Shown in pieces: positions 1 to 7,791 of a DNA stretch of 64,000 nt. Where the stretch lies: NCBI RefSeq assembly GCF_022213955.1, contig NZ_JAKNTW010000033.1:62001-126000 (forward strand), in the 5' to 3' direction. This DNA is from Dolomitihabitans soli (lineage in GTDB: Bacteria; Actinomycetota; Actinomycetes; Streptosporangiales; Streptosporangiaceae). The notes below the pieces were generated by a model. It saw only the letters and a program-made list of their open reading frames with translations. It searched no databases and was not told the DNA's origin. Every line of letters begins with the position of its first letter. Positions within the stretch are counted from its first letter, which is position 1. A program made the position numbers and the translations under genes.

Positions 1-1167
1 CACCTCGACGCCGAAGCCGATGCCCGCGAAGCAGAGGGCCAGCATCACGGGGTGCTGCTCGGTGCCCCAGGTCAGCGTGGGCGTCAGCGACAGCGCGGTG
101 AGCGCCAGGCCGCCGCTCATGGTCGCCCGCAGCCCGCAGCGGCGCAGCAGGTGGGCGGCGGTGAGCCCGCCCGCGATCGCGGCGACCATCAGCGGCAGCA
201 TCCGCACCGCCGCCTGCAGCGGGCTGTCGCCGAGCACGAGCTGGAGATACTGCGCCAGCATGAGCTGCAGCCCGACCAGCGCGAACACGGCCAGCAGCAC
301 GCTCGCGACCCCGGTCGAGAACGTCCGGTCGCGGAACAGCCCGATCTCCAGCAGCGGATAGGGCAGCCGCCGTTGCCTGCGGACGAACCAGACCAGCAGC
401 CCCGCCCCGCACAGGAAGACCAGCACCGCCGCCGGGCGGCCGAGCAGGTGGCCGGAGCCCGCCTCCTTCAGGCCGAAGGCCAGCGCGAGGATCCCCAGCG
501 TGGACAGCGCCGCGCTCATCGCGTCCCACCGGTGCCCCGGACGGCCGCGCGACTCCGGCAGCAGCCGTGCGGCGGCGGGCAGCAGCACGAGCAGGATCGG
601 CACGTTGATCAGGAAGACCGCACCCCACCAGGCGTGCTCGACGAGCACCCCGCCGACGAGCGGGCCGATCGCCGCCCCGCCCGCCGCGACCGCGCTCCAC
701 ACGCCGAGCGCGATGGCCCGCTCACGGCGGTCGGTGAAGACCTGGCGGAGGATGGAGAGCGTGGCCGGCATGATCATCGCGCCGCCGACGCCCAGCAGCA
801 CCCGGGAGACGATCAGGGCCAGCGGGGTGCCCGCCATCGCCGCCGCCGCCGACGCGATCCCGAAGACCACGTATCCGGTCAGCACCAGCCGCCGCCTGCC
901 GTACCGGTCGCCGAGCGTGCCGAAGGTGACGAGCAGCGGCGCGACCACCAGCGAGTAGACGTCGATGATCCACAGGAGTTCGACCGCGCTGGGCTCCAGC
1001 GCGGCGGTCAGCGCCGGGACCGCGATGTGCAGCACCGTCGCGTCCACCGCGATCAGCAGCAGGCTGAAACAGAGCAGCACGAGTATCGACCACCGGTTGG
1101 TCCGGTGCTCATCCGTGCTGGTCCCGGCCGGCTCGGCGCGGGAGTCGGTGACTCCGAACGTGATCAT
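1..1167 (-). CDS. MFS drug-efflux transporter, DHA2-like (3' end beyond window)
   Basis: A major facilitator superfamily exporter, presumably a proton-driven drug or metabolite exporter in the cytoplasmic membrane. The minus strand is open from an ATG at 1167 to the window edge (389 codons seen). After a short hydrophilic N-terminus come strongly hydrophobic segments. The MFS motif A (GTLGDRYGRRR) follows the second helix, and further helices contain the SRVLLGVGGA and AIGPLVGGVL type motifs of the 14-helix EmrB/QacA branch. The C-terminus is missing. No good Shine-Dalgarno precedes the ATG. The gene is divergent from the TPR gene at 1432, and two palindromes lie between them. The substrate cannot be told from sequence. 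Confidence 0.85.
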   Translation of the reverse strand, partial: MITFGVTDSRAEPAGTSTDEHRTNRWSILVLLCFSLLLIAVDATVLHIAVPALTAALEPSAVELLWIIDVYSLVVAPLLVTFGTLGDRYGRRRLVLTGYVVFGIASAAAAMAGTPLALIVSRVLLGVGGAMIMPATLSILRQVFTDRRERAIALGVWSAVAAGGAAIGPLVGGVLVEHAWWGAVFLINVPILLVLLPAAARLLPESRGRPGHRWDAMSAALSTLGILALAFGLKEAGSGHLLGRPAAVLVFLCGAGLLVWFVRRQRRLPYPLLEIGLFRDRTFSTGVASVLLAVFALVGLQLMLAQYLQLVLGDSPLQAAVRMLPLMVAAIAGGLTAAHLLRRCGLRATMSGGLALTALSLTPTLTWGTEQHPVMLALCFAGIGFGVEV

Positions 1168-1271
1168 AGGCCGCTCAGGGGGTCCCGGCCCGCTTGAACA
1201 TGCGTGGCAGCTTAGGCCATCTCCCGCGGCCGGGGGCGGGCATCCGCCGATCGGTCCGGCCGTGCGCGCAG

Positions 1272-1289
1272 CGTCACCGGCCGGTGACG
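1272..1289. promoter_or_regulatory. 18-bp perfect palindrome, candidate operator
   Basis: CGTCACCGGCCGGTGACG is a perfect palindrome in the space between the divergent MFS exporter and TPR genes. Efflux genes are often controlled by TetR or MarR type repressors binding such sites, but no regulator gene lies on this side within the window, so the role is an inference. Confidence 0.4.
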
Positions 1290-1291
1290 TC

Positions 1292-1303
1292 CTCTCTAGA
1301 GAG
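1292..1303. promoter_or_regulatory. 12-bp perfect palindrome CTCTCTAGAGAG
   Basis: A second perfect palindrome only 2 bp after the first and of different sequence, in the same divergent intergenic region. It is AT-richer than its surroundings. It could be a second operator or overlap a promoter; nothing proves this. Confidence 0.3.
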
Positions 1304-1431
1304 ATACAGCCGTGTGCCCTGATCTAGGCAAAATGTGCTGACGCGCGGACGATGGCGATCGTGGCCAGGCAATCCGAGGACCGGCAACCGTCGTCGATTC
1401 CGCCTCCCTCACCGACCACCCGGCACCCCGG

Positions 1432-3345
1432 GTGAGGCCGGCCCTGCGAGGGAGAGGCGACGCGGGCGCGCCCGGTCCGCCCGCCAGGAAACCCGCGGCG
1501 GGGCCGGGCACCGCACGGGAGTGGTGTGTCACGGCGATCGCCCGGCTCGACGCGGACCGGCCGGAGACGGCGCTGCAGGCCGCCCGTGAGGCGATCAGGC
1601 GCGACCCGTCCCTCGACTGGGCGCACCGGCTCGCCAGCCTGGCGCTGGAGCGGCTGGGCCGGGACACCGACGCCGTCGTCTCCGCCGAGCAGGCCGTACG
1701 GCTGGCGCCCGGCGCGTGGACCGCGCGGCTACGACTGGGCGGCGCGTTGCGGCGGGTGCCGGGGCGCTGGCGCGAGGCGTCGGCCCAGGCGGCCAGGGCC
1801 GTGTGGTTCGCCCCCGGGGAGCCTGACGCGCACGTGCTGGCCGGCGACCTCGCCCTCGTCCGGGGCGAGCACCGGCGGGCCGCCGGCGCCTACCGGACCG
1901 CGCTGCGCGCCGCGCACGACCACCCTGGCGCGCGGATCAACCTCGGCCTGGCCCTGCTGCGCTGGGAGCGGCGGCGCACGCACCACGACCCCGCCTGGAC
2001 CGCCGACCCGAAGGACACCGGCCGGACGCGGCGGGCCCTCGCGGTCTGGTCCCGGCAGGTCCGGCTCCTGCTCGCGGTGGCGCTGTGCGCGGCGGCGGCT
2101 CTCGCCCACTGGCCCGGACACCACGCCCAGGCCCGGTTCGCCGGCGTGGCGGTGCTGCTCCTGGTCCTGGCGCCGACGGTACGGCAGGCCAGAAGGGTCC
2201 GCCTGTGGTCCCATGTCCCCCGGATGCTCGCCCGCGACGTGTGGCTGACCGTGTCCGTCGCGCTGGCCCCGCTGACCGTCGCCGCCTACGCCGCCGCCGT
2301 CCTCACCCTGCCCGCCTTCCCGGTCGCCACGTCCGCCGGCTCAGGACCGGATCCGCTGTGGGCCGGGCTGTCCGGGCTGGTGGTGTTCAACGGGCCGGCC
2401 GTCATGACGCTGCGACTGCTGGCCGAGGCGTGGCGTGGCCGGCCCGTGCGGGCGGTGGCCGAGTTCGCCGCCGCCATGTCCGAGCGCACGGCGAGGCGGG
2501 ACGCGGACATCGGCGTCTGGATCATCACGATGCGGGCGTGGTCGCTCGTGCTGCTGGGAGCGGCGGCCGCCCTGACGATCTCCGCGCCGTGGCCGGTGGC
2601 GGGCGTGCTCGCCGTACCGGCCGGGCTGGCGGTCGCGCGGCGGCGGGCCCGGCTCGGCGGGCACCTGCGCGAGATCCTCGCCGCCGACCGGTTGCTCGGC
2701 CTGGCCCTGCTTCTCCTGTTCGCGGCGTCGGCGGCCCTGGCGGCCGCGGGCGTCGGGATGACGGTGTCGGGGTCGCCGCCCGGGTCACTGCCTGGGTCAC
2801 TGCCTGGGTCGCCGGCCGTGTCGCTGTCCGGGGCGGTCGTCGTGTGGGGATGGCGGGCCGGGGCGGGGGCGCTGGGCGCGGTGGTGGTCGTGTTCGGCGT
2901 GCGGGCGGCTTGGGCGTGGTGGCGGGGGGCGCCGGGGCCGTGGCGGGGGGCGCTGATCATGGGGGCGGGATGCGGGGGACGGCTGCCGGGGGACGCGCGG
3001 CCGTCCGTCGGGCTGAGCGACGAGGTCCGCCGCGCCTTCGTGTCCTCACGGAGCGTCGTGCTCTCCTACGCCGGCGACGGCGGCCCGAGGGCGCTCGCCG
3101 TCGGCGCGGTCACCTCCGTCGGGTCCGGCGGAGAGCTGCGGCTGATCGTCGCCGACGAGGCGTGGCAGGCGGCGGAGCGCGACCCGAAGGTGGCCGTGTT
3201 CGCCGCCGACCCGGCCGGTCGCCGTTTCTGGGCCGAGGTGCGCGGGATCGCGGTCGGCGACCCGGCGGCGGAGATCCTGCGCGTCACTCCCGAGCAGGTC
3301 ATCGTGGGGGAGTACCCCGGACGTCATCAGGGCCGGAGGAGGTAA
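1432..3345 (+). CDS. TPR protein with membrane domain and C-terminal split-barrel-like domain
   Basis: A 637-residue protein of unknown function with three parts. Residues ~30-180 read as TPR-like helical pairs (repeated Ala, Leu and Arg-rich segments such as RPETALQAAREAIRRDPS). Residues ~200-500 hold about seven or eight hydrophobic segments. Residues ~520-637 resemble the pyridoxamine-phosphate-oxidase-like FMN-binding split barrel, with alternating beta-strand patterns (DPKVAVFAADPAG, FWAEVRGIAV). The GTG start at 1432 has no clear ribosome binding site, so the N-terminus is uncertain. A run of 12-bp repeats codes for a GS(L/P)P linker before the last membrane segment. The next gene, 142 bp downstream, encodes a membrane-anchored AAA ATPase, possibly a partner. 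Confidence 0.6.
   Translation: MRPALRGRGDAGAPGPPARKPAAGPGTAREWCVTAIARLDADRPETALQAAREAIRRDPSLDWAHRLASLALERLGRDTDAVVSAEQAVRLAPGAWTARLRLGGALRRVPGRWREASAQAARAVWFAPGEPDAHVLAGDLALVRGEHRRAAGAYRTALRAAHDHPGARINLGLALLRWERRRTHHDPAWTADPKDTGRTRRALAVWSRQVRLLLAVALCAAAALAHWPGHHAQARFAGVAVLLLVLAPTVRQARRVRLWSHVPRMLARDVWLTVSVALAPLTVAAYAAAVLTLPAFPVATSAGSGPDPLWAGLSGLVVFNGPAVMTLRLLAEAWRGRPVRAVAEFAAAMSERTARRDADIGVWIITMRAWSLVLLGAAAALTISAPWPVAGVLAVPAGLAVARRRARLGGHLREILAADRLLGLALLLLFAASAALAAAGVGMTVSGSPPGSLPGSLPGSPAVSLSGAVVVWGWRAGAGALGAVVVVFGVRAAWAWWRGAPGPWRGALIMGAGCGGRLPGDARPSVGLSDEVRRAFVSSRSVVLSYAGDGGPRALAVGAVTSVGSGGELRLIVADEAWQAAERDPKVAVFAADPAGRRFWAEVRGIAVGDPAAEILRVTPEQVIVGEYPGRHQGRRR
2770..2817 (+). repeat. 12-bp in-frame tandem repeat, 4 units
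   Basis: Four consecutive units of the form GGGTCxCxGCCx code for GSPP-GSLP-GSLP-GSPA inside the membrane protein. Units two and three are identical. The repeat sits in a loop between predicted membrane segments. Confidence 0.8.
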
Positions 3346-3487
3346 TCGCACAAGCCTTGCCGAGAGGTGACATTCCGCTGCCCTGGAGCGCCTTTCTTCG
3401 TTCCGCACGCCACGCCGAAACGCGGAACGGGCACAGATCCCCAAACGCCGCTCGGGTGCGGTATAACCAGGGGCGGACCGGGGAGGC

Positions 3488-5827
3488 GTGATGCGGGAAC
3501 CCGACAGGGCCCGGCCGGCGGGGCGCGCAAAGGCCAGGGATCTGTTCGAACAGGTGCGATTGCGCTATTTCCGGATTCCACCACACCTGCGCCGAGCCGG
3601 TTTCGTGGTGATCGTAATCGGCTCGGTGGGGGTCGCGGCGGCGGCCGGCTGGGACATGTTCCAGACGTTCCTGCTGACGCTGATCCTGCTCTCCTTCGTC
3701 GCGCTGACGCTGCGCTTCCCCCGCGCCGCCGCCACGGCCCTGGTGCTGGCCGGGTGGGCGGCGCTGCTGCCGGTCTTCGTCGCGCTCTTCGAGCCGCAGT
3801 CACCGGCGCCCATCCTGCTCATGATCCTCGGCATCGCGGTGGCCGCCACGGCGCACCTGATCCGCTGGGTCGCACCCTGGGTGACGACCCTGGCGGCGCT
3901 GGCCGCCGCGGGCGCGCTCGCCACCGCGTTCTCCTTTCTCGCGCCGGCCGCCGCGGTGCTGGTCGCCTACGTCGCGGCCGGGGCGGTGCTGCTCTTCCGG
4001 CTGGTGATCGCGCGCCGGGAGCGGGCGGCGCTCGCGGCCCGCGAGCAGCCCGTCAGGGTTCGGGTCCGCGGCGGAGGCCCGAGCCAGCCGGCCACGGAGC
4101 GGGCGGCGCCGCCGCCGATCTCGGTCGAGGACGCGCTCGGCGAGCTGGAGAGCATGATCGGGCTGCTGCCCGTCAAGGAGCAGATGCGGTCCATCGCCGC
4201 CTCGATAGAAGCCTCCCGGCTGCGCGCGGAAGCGGGATACACCACCGGTCCGCCGATGCGGCACTTCGTCTTCATCGGCCCGCCCGGCACCGGCAAGACC
4301 AGCGTGGCCCGCACGGTGGCCAAGATCTTCTACGCGTTCGGGCTGCTGGAGACGCCTTACGTGGTCGAGGCGCAGCGCGCCGACCTGGTGGGCGAGTTCC
4401 TGGGCGCGACCGCGATCAAGACCAACGAGCTGATCGACCGGGCGCTCGGCGGCGTTCTGTTCGTCGACGAGGCCTACGGCCTGATGAACTCCGGCGACGG
4501 CCAGGCCGACCGGTTCGGCGCGGAGGCCGTGCAGACCCTGCTCAAACGGGCCGAGGACGACCGTGACCGCCTGATCATCATCCTCGCCGGCTACGAGAAG
4601 GAGATGGGCGCCTTCCTGTCCTCCAACCCGGGGCTGTCCTCCCGGTTCTCCACCCGGGTCCAGTTCCCCGGCTACTCCGCCGAGGAACTGCTGCTGATCA
4701 CCGAGCTGATCCAGCGCGGCCGGGGCGACCGGCTCGCCGAGGACGCCCGCCCGGTGCTCGCCGGCCTCCTGGAGGACGTCGCCCGCCGTGGTTCCGTCGA
4801 CGAGCTGGGCAACGCCAGGTTCGCCCGCAGCCTGGTGGAGGCGGCGGCGCAGGCCCGTGACGTCCGGGTGGTCGGCGGCGGCGGCTCGCCGAGCACCGCC
4901 GACCTGGTGACCACGAGCAGCGCCGACGTCGCCAAGGCGTTCAGCGAGCTGACCGCCCGCTTCCGCGGCTACCAGGCCACCCCCACGCTGGAGGAGGCGC
5001 TGGCCGACCTCGACGAGATGGCCGGCCTCGAGCCGGTCAAGCGGCAGGTCCACGCGATCACGGCGCAACTGCGGGTCGCGCGGATGCGCCAGGAACAGGG
5101 CCTGCCCACTCCGCCGCAGATGCGGCACTTCGTCTTCGTCGGCCCGCCGGGCACCGGCAAGACCACGGTCGCCCGCATCCTGGGCCGCATCTTCGCCGCG
5201 CTCGGCCTGCTCTCCAAACCCGACGTGGTGGAGGCGCAGCGGGCCGACCTGGTGGGCCAGCACCTCGGCGCGACCGCGATCAAGACGAACGAGCTGGTCG
5301 ACCGGGCGCTCGGCGGTGTGCTGTTCGTCGACGAGGCGTACAGCCTGGTCAACGCCGGCTACCAGGGGGGCGACGCGTTCGGCGCGGAGGCCGTGCAGAC
5401 CCTGCTCAAACGGGCCGAGGACGACCGCGACCGCCTGGTGATCGTGCTGGCCGGGTACGCCGGTGAGATGGACCGCTTCCTGGCCACCAACCCGGGGCTG
5501 GCCAGCCGTTTCAACCAGCGGGTCGGCTTCCCTTCCTACGCGCCGCAGGAGCTGGCCCAGATCGCCGAGCTGCTGGCCGAGCGGGCCGGCGACCGGTTCG
5601 ACGAGGCCGCCCGCCGTGACCTGGCCGAGGTGTTCTCCTGGGTCTGCGACGAGCGGCTGATCGACGGGCTCGGCAACGGCCGCTTCGCCCGCTCCCTGTT
5701 CGAGCGCGCCGCGATGCGCCGTGACGTGCGCCTCGCCGCCAGGGGCGGATCCGCCAGCGCGGCCGACCTGACCACCATCATGAGCGAGGACGTCCGGGCG
5801 GCCGTGGACGAGCTCGCCGACCGCTGA
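3488..5827 (+). CDS. Membrane-anchored tandem AAA ATPase, CbxX/CfqX type
   Basis: A 779-residue protein with two AAA+ modules of the CbxX/CfqX (CbbX, SpoVK, EccA) family, which remodel protein complexes using ATP. Residues ~35-175 contain about six hydrophobic segments, so it is probably anchored in the membrane with the ATPases in the cytoplasm. Module one has Walker A GPPGTGKTS near residue 264 and Walker B VLFVDEAYG near 323. Module two has GPPGTGKTT near 553 and VLFVDEAYS near 612. Both modules share blocks such as AQRADLVG and GATAIKTNEL, indicating internal duplication. EccA proteins of type VII secretion have one AAA domain behind a TPR domain; this layout differs, though a TPR protein is encoded just upstream. 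Start is GTG-ATG at 3488. Confidence 0.8.
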   Translation: MMREPDRARPAGRAKARDLFEQVRLRYFRIPPHLRRAGFVVIVIGSVGVAAAAGWDMFQTFLLTLILLSFVALTLRFPRAAATALVLAGWAALLPVFVALFEPQSPAPILLMILGIAVAATAHLIRWVAPWVTTLAALAAAGALATAFSFLAPAAAVLVAYVAAGAVLLFRLVIARRERAALAAREQPVRVRVRGGGPSQPATERAAPPPISVEDALGELESMIGLLPVKEQMRSIAASIEASRLRAEAGYTTGPPMRHFVFIGPPGTGKTSVARTVAKIFYAFGLLETPYVVEAQRADLVGEFLGATAIKTNELIDRALGGVLFVDEAYGLMNSGDGQADRFGAEAVQTLLKRAEDDRDRLIIILAGYEKEMGAFLSSNPGLSSRFSTRVQFPGYSAEELLLITELIQRGRGDRLAEDARPVLAGLLEDVARRGSVDELGNARFARSLVEAAAQARDVRVVGGGGSPSTADLVTTSSADVAKAFSELTARFRGYQATPTLEEALADLDEMAGLEPVKRQVHAITAQLRVARMRQEQGLPTPPQMRHFVFVGPPGTGKTTVARILGRIFAALGLLSKPDVVEAQRADLVGQHLGATAIKTNELVDRALGGVLFVDEAYSLVNAGYQGGDAFGAEAVQTLLKRAEDDRDRLVIVLAGYAGEMDRFLATNPGLASRFNQRVGFPSYAPQELAQIAELLAERAGDRFDEAARRDLAEVFSWVCDERLIDGLGNGRFARSLFERAAMRRDVRLAARGGSASAADLTTIMSEDVRAAVDELADR

Positions 5828-5897
5828 GCGCGAAGCTGTCCCTTTCCGTGTGCGTTTGACTACACTCTGCTTTCATTGGAGTGTCGCCGGAAGGGGG

Positions 5898-6884
5898 ATG
5901 ATGGCGGGTTTCCTGCTGCGCAGGCTGATCAACTACGTCGTGCTCATCGCCGTCGCCACCAGCCTCGCCTACCTGCTCGCCGCGGGCACGCTCGACCCGC
6001 GGTCCAACTACCAGGAGCGCAACCCGCGCCCGCCCGAGTCCGTCGTCGACGCCCGGCTCGACGACCTCAACCTCAACGACAAGTCACCGCTGTTCACGCG
6101 CTACCTCACCTGGGCCGCCGGCGTCGTGCGCGGCGACTTCGGCGAGACGGTCACCGGCGATTCGGTGAACGACGATCTGCGGCGCCGGGCGGGCGTGACG
6201 CTCCGGCTGATGCTCACCGGCCTGGCCGTGGGCAGCGTCACCGGCGTGCTGGTGGGCGCCTGCGCCGCCGTCCGGCAGTACGGCGTGCTCGACCGGGTCA
6301 CCACCGGCCTGTCCTTCGCCGTGCTGGCCATTCCCACGGTGGTGCTGGCCAACATGCTGGTCATCGGCGCGACCTGGTTCAACGATCTGGTCGGCGCGAA
6401 GGTCCTGCTGGTCAGCGGGGAGGTCACGCCCGGCCTGACCGGCGGCTGGCTCGCCCGGCTGCTCGACCGGGCGCAGCACCTCGTGCTGCCGACGATCTCC
6501 CTCTCGCTGGCGCTGGCCGCCGTCTACAGCCGCTACCAGCGCAACCTGATGCTCGACGTGCTCGGGGCCGACTTCGTCCGCACGGCGATGGCCAAGGGCC
6601 TGCGCAGGCGCACCGCGCTCGTCAAGCACGCCCTGCGCACCGCCGTGATCCCGGCGGTGACCTACTTCGCCTTCACCTTCGGCACCCTGCTGGTCGGCAC
6701 CACCTTCACCGAGAAGATCTTCGGCTGGCACGGCCTGGGCGAGCAGCTCATCGACTCCATCTTCACCAATGACGTGAACACCGTGGCCGCGATCAGCTGC
6801 GTCGCCGCGTTCGCCGTGCTGGTGGCCGCGCTGGCCGCCGACGCGCTGCACGCCGCGCTCGATCCCCGGGTCCGGGCGGGGTGA
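5898..6884 (+). CDS. Peptide/oligopeptide ABC transporter permease (DppB/OppB type)
   Basis: The first permease of a peptide-class importer, 328 residues. An N-terminal helix (FLLRRLINYVVLIAVATSLAY) is followed by a periplasmic loop and five more hydrophobic segments. The ABC-interaction loop is visible as FVRTAMAKGLRRRTALVKHALR. The start is ATG 5898 or the adjacent ATG 5901, both after GGAAGGGGG; spacing slightly favours 5901. It opens an operon: the second permease begins 4 bp after its stop, then the ATPase and binding protein follow. Substrate is probably short peptides or a related solute; the family also moves nickel and sugars, so this is not settled. Confidence 0.9.
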   Translation: MMAGFLLRRLINYVVLIAVATSLAYLLAAGTLDPRSNYQERNPRPPESVVDARLDDLNLNDKSPLFTRYLTWAAGVVRGDFGETVTGDSVNDDLRRRAGVTLRLMLTGLAVGSVTGVLVGACAAVRQYGVLDRVTTGLSFAVLAIPTVVLANMLVIGATWFNDLVGAKVLLVSGEVTPGLTGGWLARLLDRAQHLVLPTISLSLALAAVYSRYQRNLMLDVLGADFVRTAMAKGLRRRTALVKHALRTAVIPAVTYFAFTFGTLLVGTTFTEKIFGWHGLGEQLIDSIFTNDVNTVAAISCVAAFAVLVAALAADALHAALDPRVRAG

Positions 6885-6888
6885 GACG

Positions 6889-7791
6889 GTGACGCTCTCC
6901 AGGGAGGAGCTCGCGCGGGTCTCGGCCGGCGCCGGGCGGCTCGCCGTGCCCTCGCGGGGGCGGCTGGTCGCGGGCAGGTTCCTCCGCTCGGGGCAGGGCA
7001 GGTCCGGGGCCGCGCTGCTGGCGCTGGTGTTCCTGCTCGCCTTCGCGGGCCCGCTGGCCGGCCGATGGAGCCACACCGACAAGGACTTCCTGGCCTTCCT
7101 GCAGCCGCCCTCGGCGCTGCACTGGTTCGGCACCCTCCAGACGGGCGCCGACGTGTACGCGGTGACGCTGCGCGGCCTGCAGCGGTCACTGGTCGTGGGC
7201 CTGCTCGCGGCCGTGCTCTCCACCGTGCTCGCCGCGCTGGTCGGCGCGTTCGCCGGCTACTTCCTCGGCTGGACCGAGCGCACCCTGATGTGGGTCACCG
7301 ACCTGCTGCTGGTGCTGCCGGCCTTCCTGATCCTCGCGGTCATGTCGCCGCTGTTCTCCAGCGGCCAGTGGCCGCTGTTCGTCGCCATGCTGGCGCTGTT
7401 CCTGTGGATGGTGACCTCGAAGATCGTCCGTGGCATGACCATCTCGCTCAGGGAGCGGGAGTTCGTCCAGGCGGCGAGGTTCATGGGGGTCCCGCCGGTG
7501 ACGATCATCTTCCGGCACATCCTGCCGAACCTGTCGTCCCTGCTGGTCGTCGACGCGACCCTGAACGTCAGCGCGGCGATCCTGACCGAGACCAGCCTGT
7601 CCTACTTCGGGTTCGGCATCCAGCCGCCCGACGTCTCGCTCGGCACCCTGATCGCCGACGGGACCAGGACCGCCACCTACGCGCCGTGGACGTTCTGGTT
7701 CGCGGCCGGCCTGCTGATCGTCACGGTGCTGGCTGTCAACCTCATCGGCGACTCCCTGCGTGACGCCCTCGACCCTGAGAGGCCGGGATGA
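6889..7791 (+). CDS. Peptide/oligopeptide ABC transporter permease (DppC/OppC type)
   Basis: The second permease subunit, 300 residues. It has the N-terminal extension before the first helix typical of DppC, a large loop ([19 protein letters not shown]), then the BPD-transp-1 core with the ATPase-contact loop [14 protein letters not shown] and the family pattern [15 protein letters not shown] near the C-terminus. GTG start at 6889 lies just past the upstream stop. Its stop overlaps the ATG of the ATPase gene (ATGA at 7788), indicating translational coupling and a 1:1 complex. Confidence 0.92.
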   Translation: MTLSREELARVSAGAGRLAVPSRGRLVAGRFLRSGQGRSGAALLALVFLLAFAGPLAGRWSHTDKDFLAFLQPPSALHWFGTLQTGADVYAVTLRGLQRSLVVGLLAAVLSTVLAALVGAFAGYFLGWTERTLMWVTDLLLVLPAFLILAVMSPLFSSGQWPLFVAMLALFLWMVTSKIVRGMTISLREREFVQAARFMGVPPVTIIFRHILPNLSSLLVVDATLNVSAAILTETSLSYFGFGIQPPDVSLGTLIADGTRTATYAPWTFWFAAGLLIVTVLAVNLIGDSLRDALDPERPG

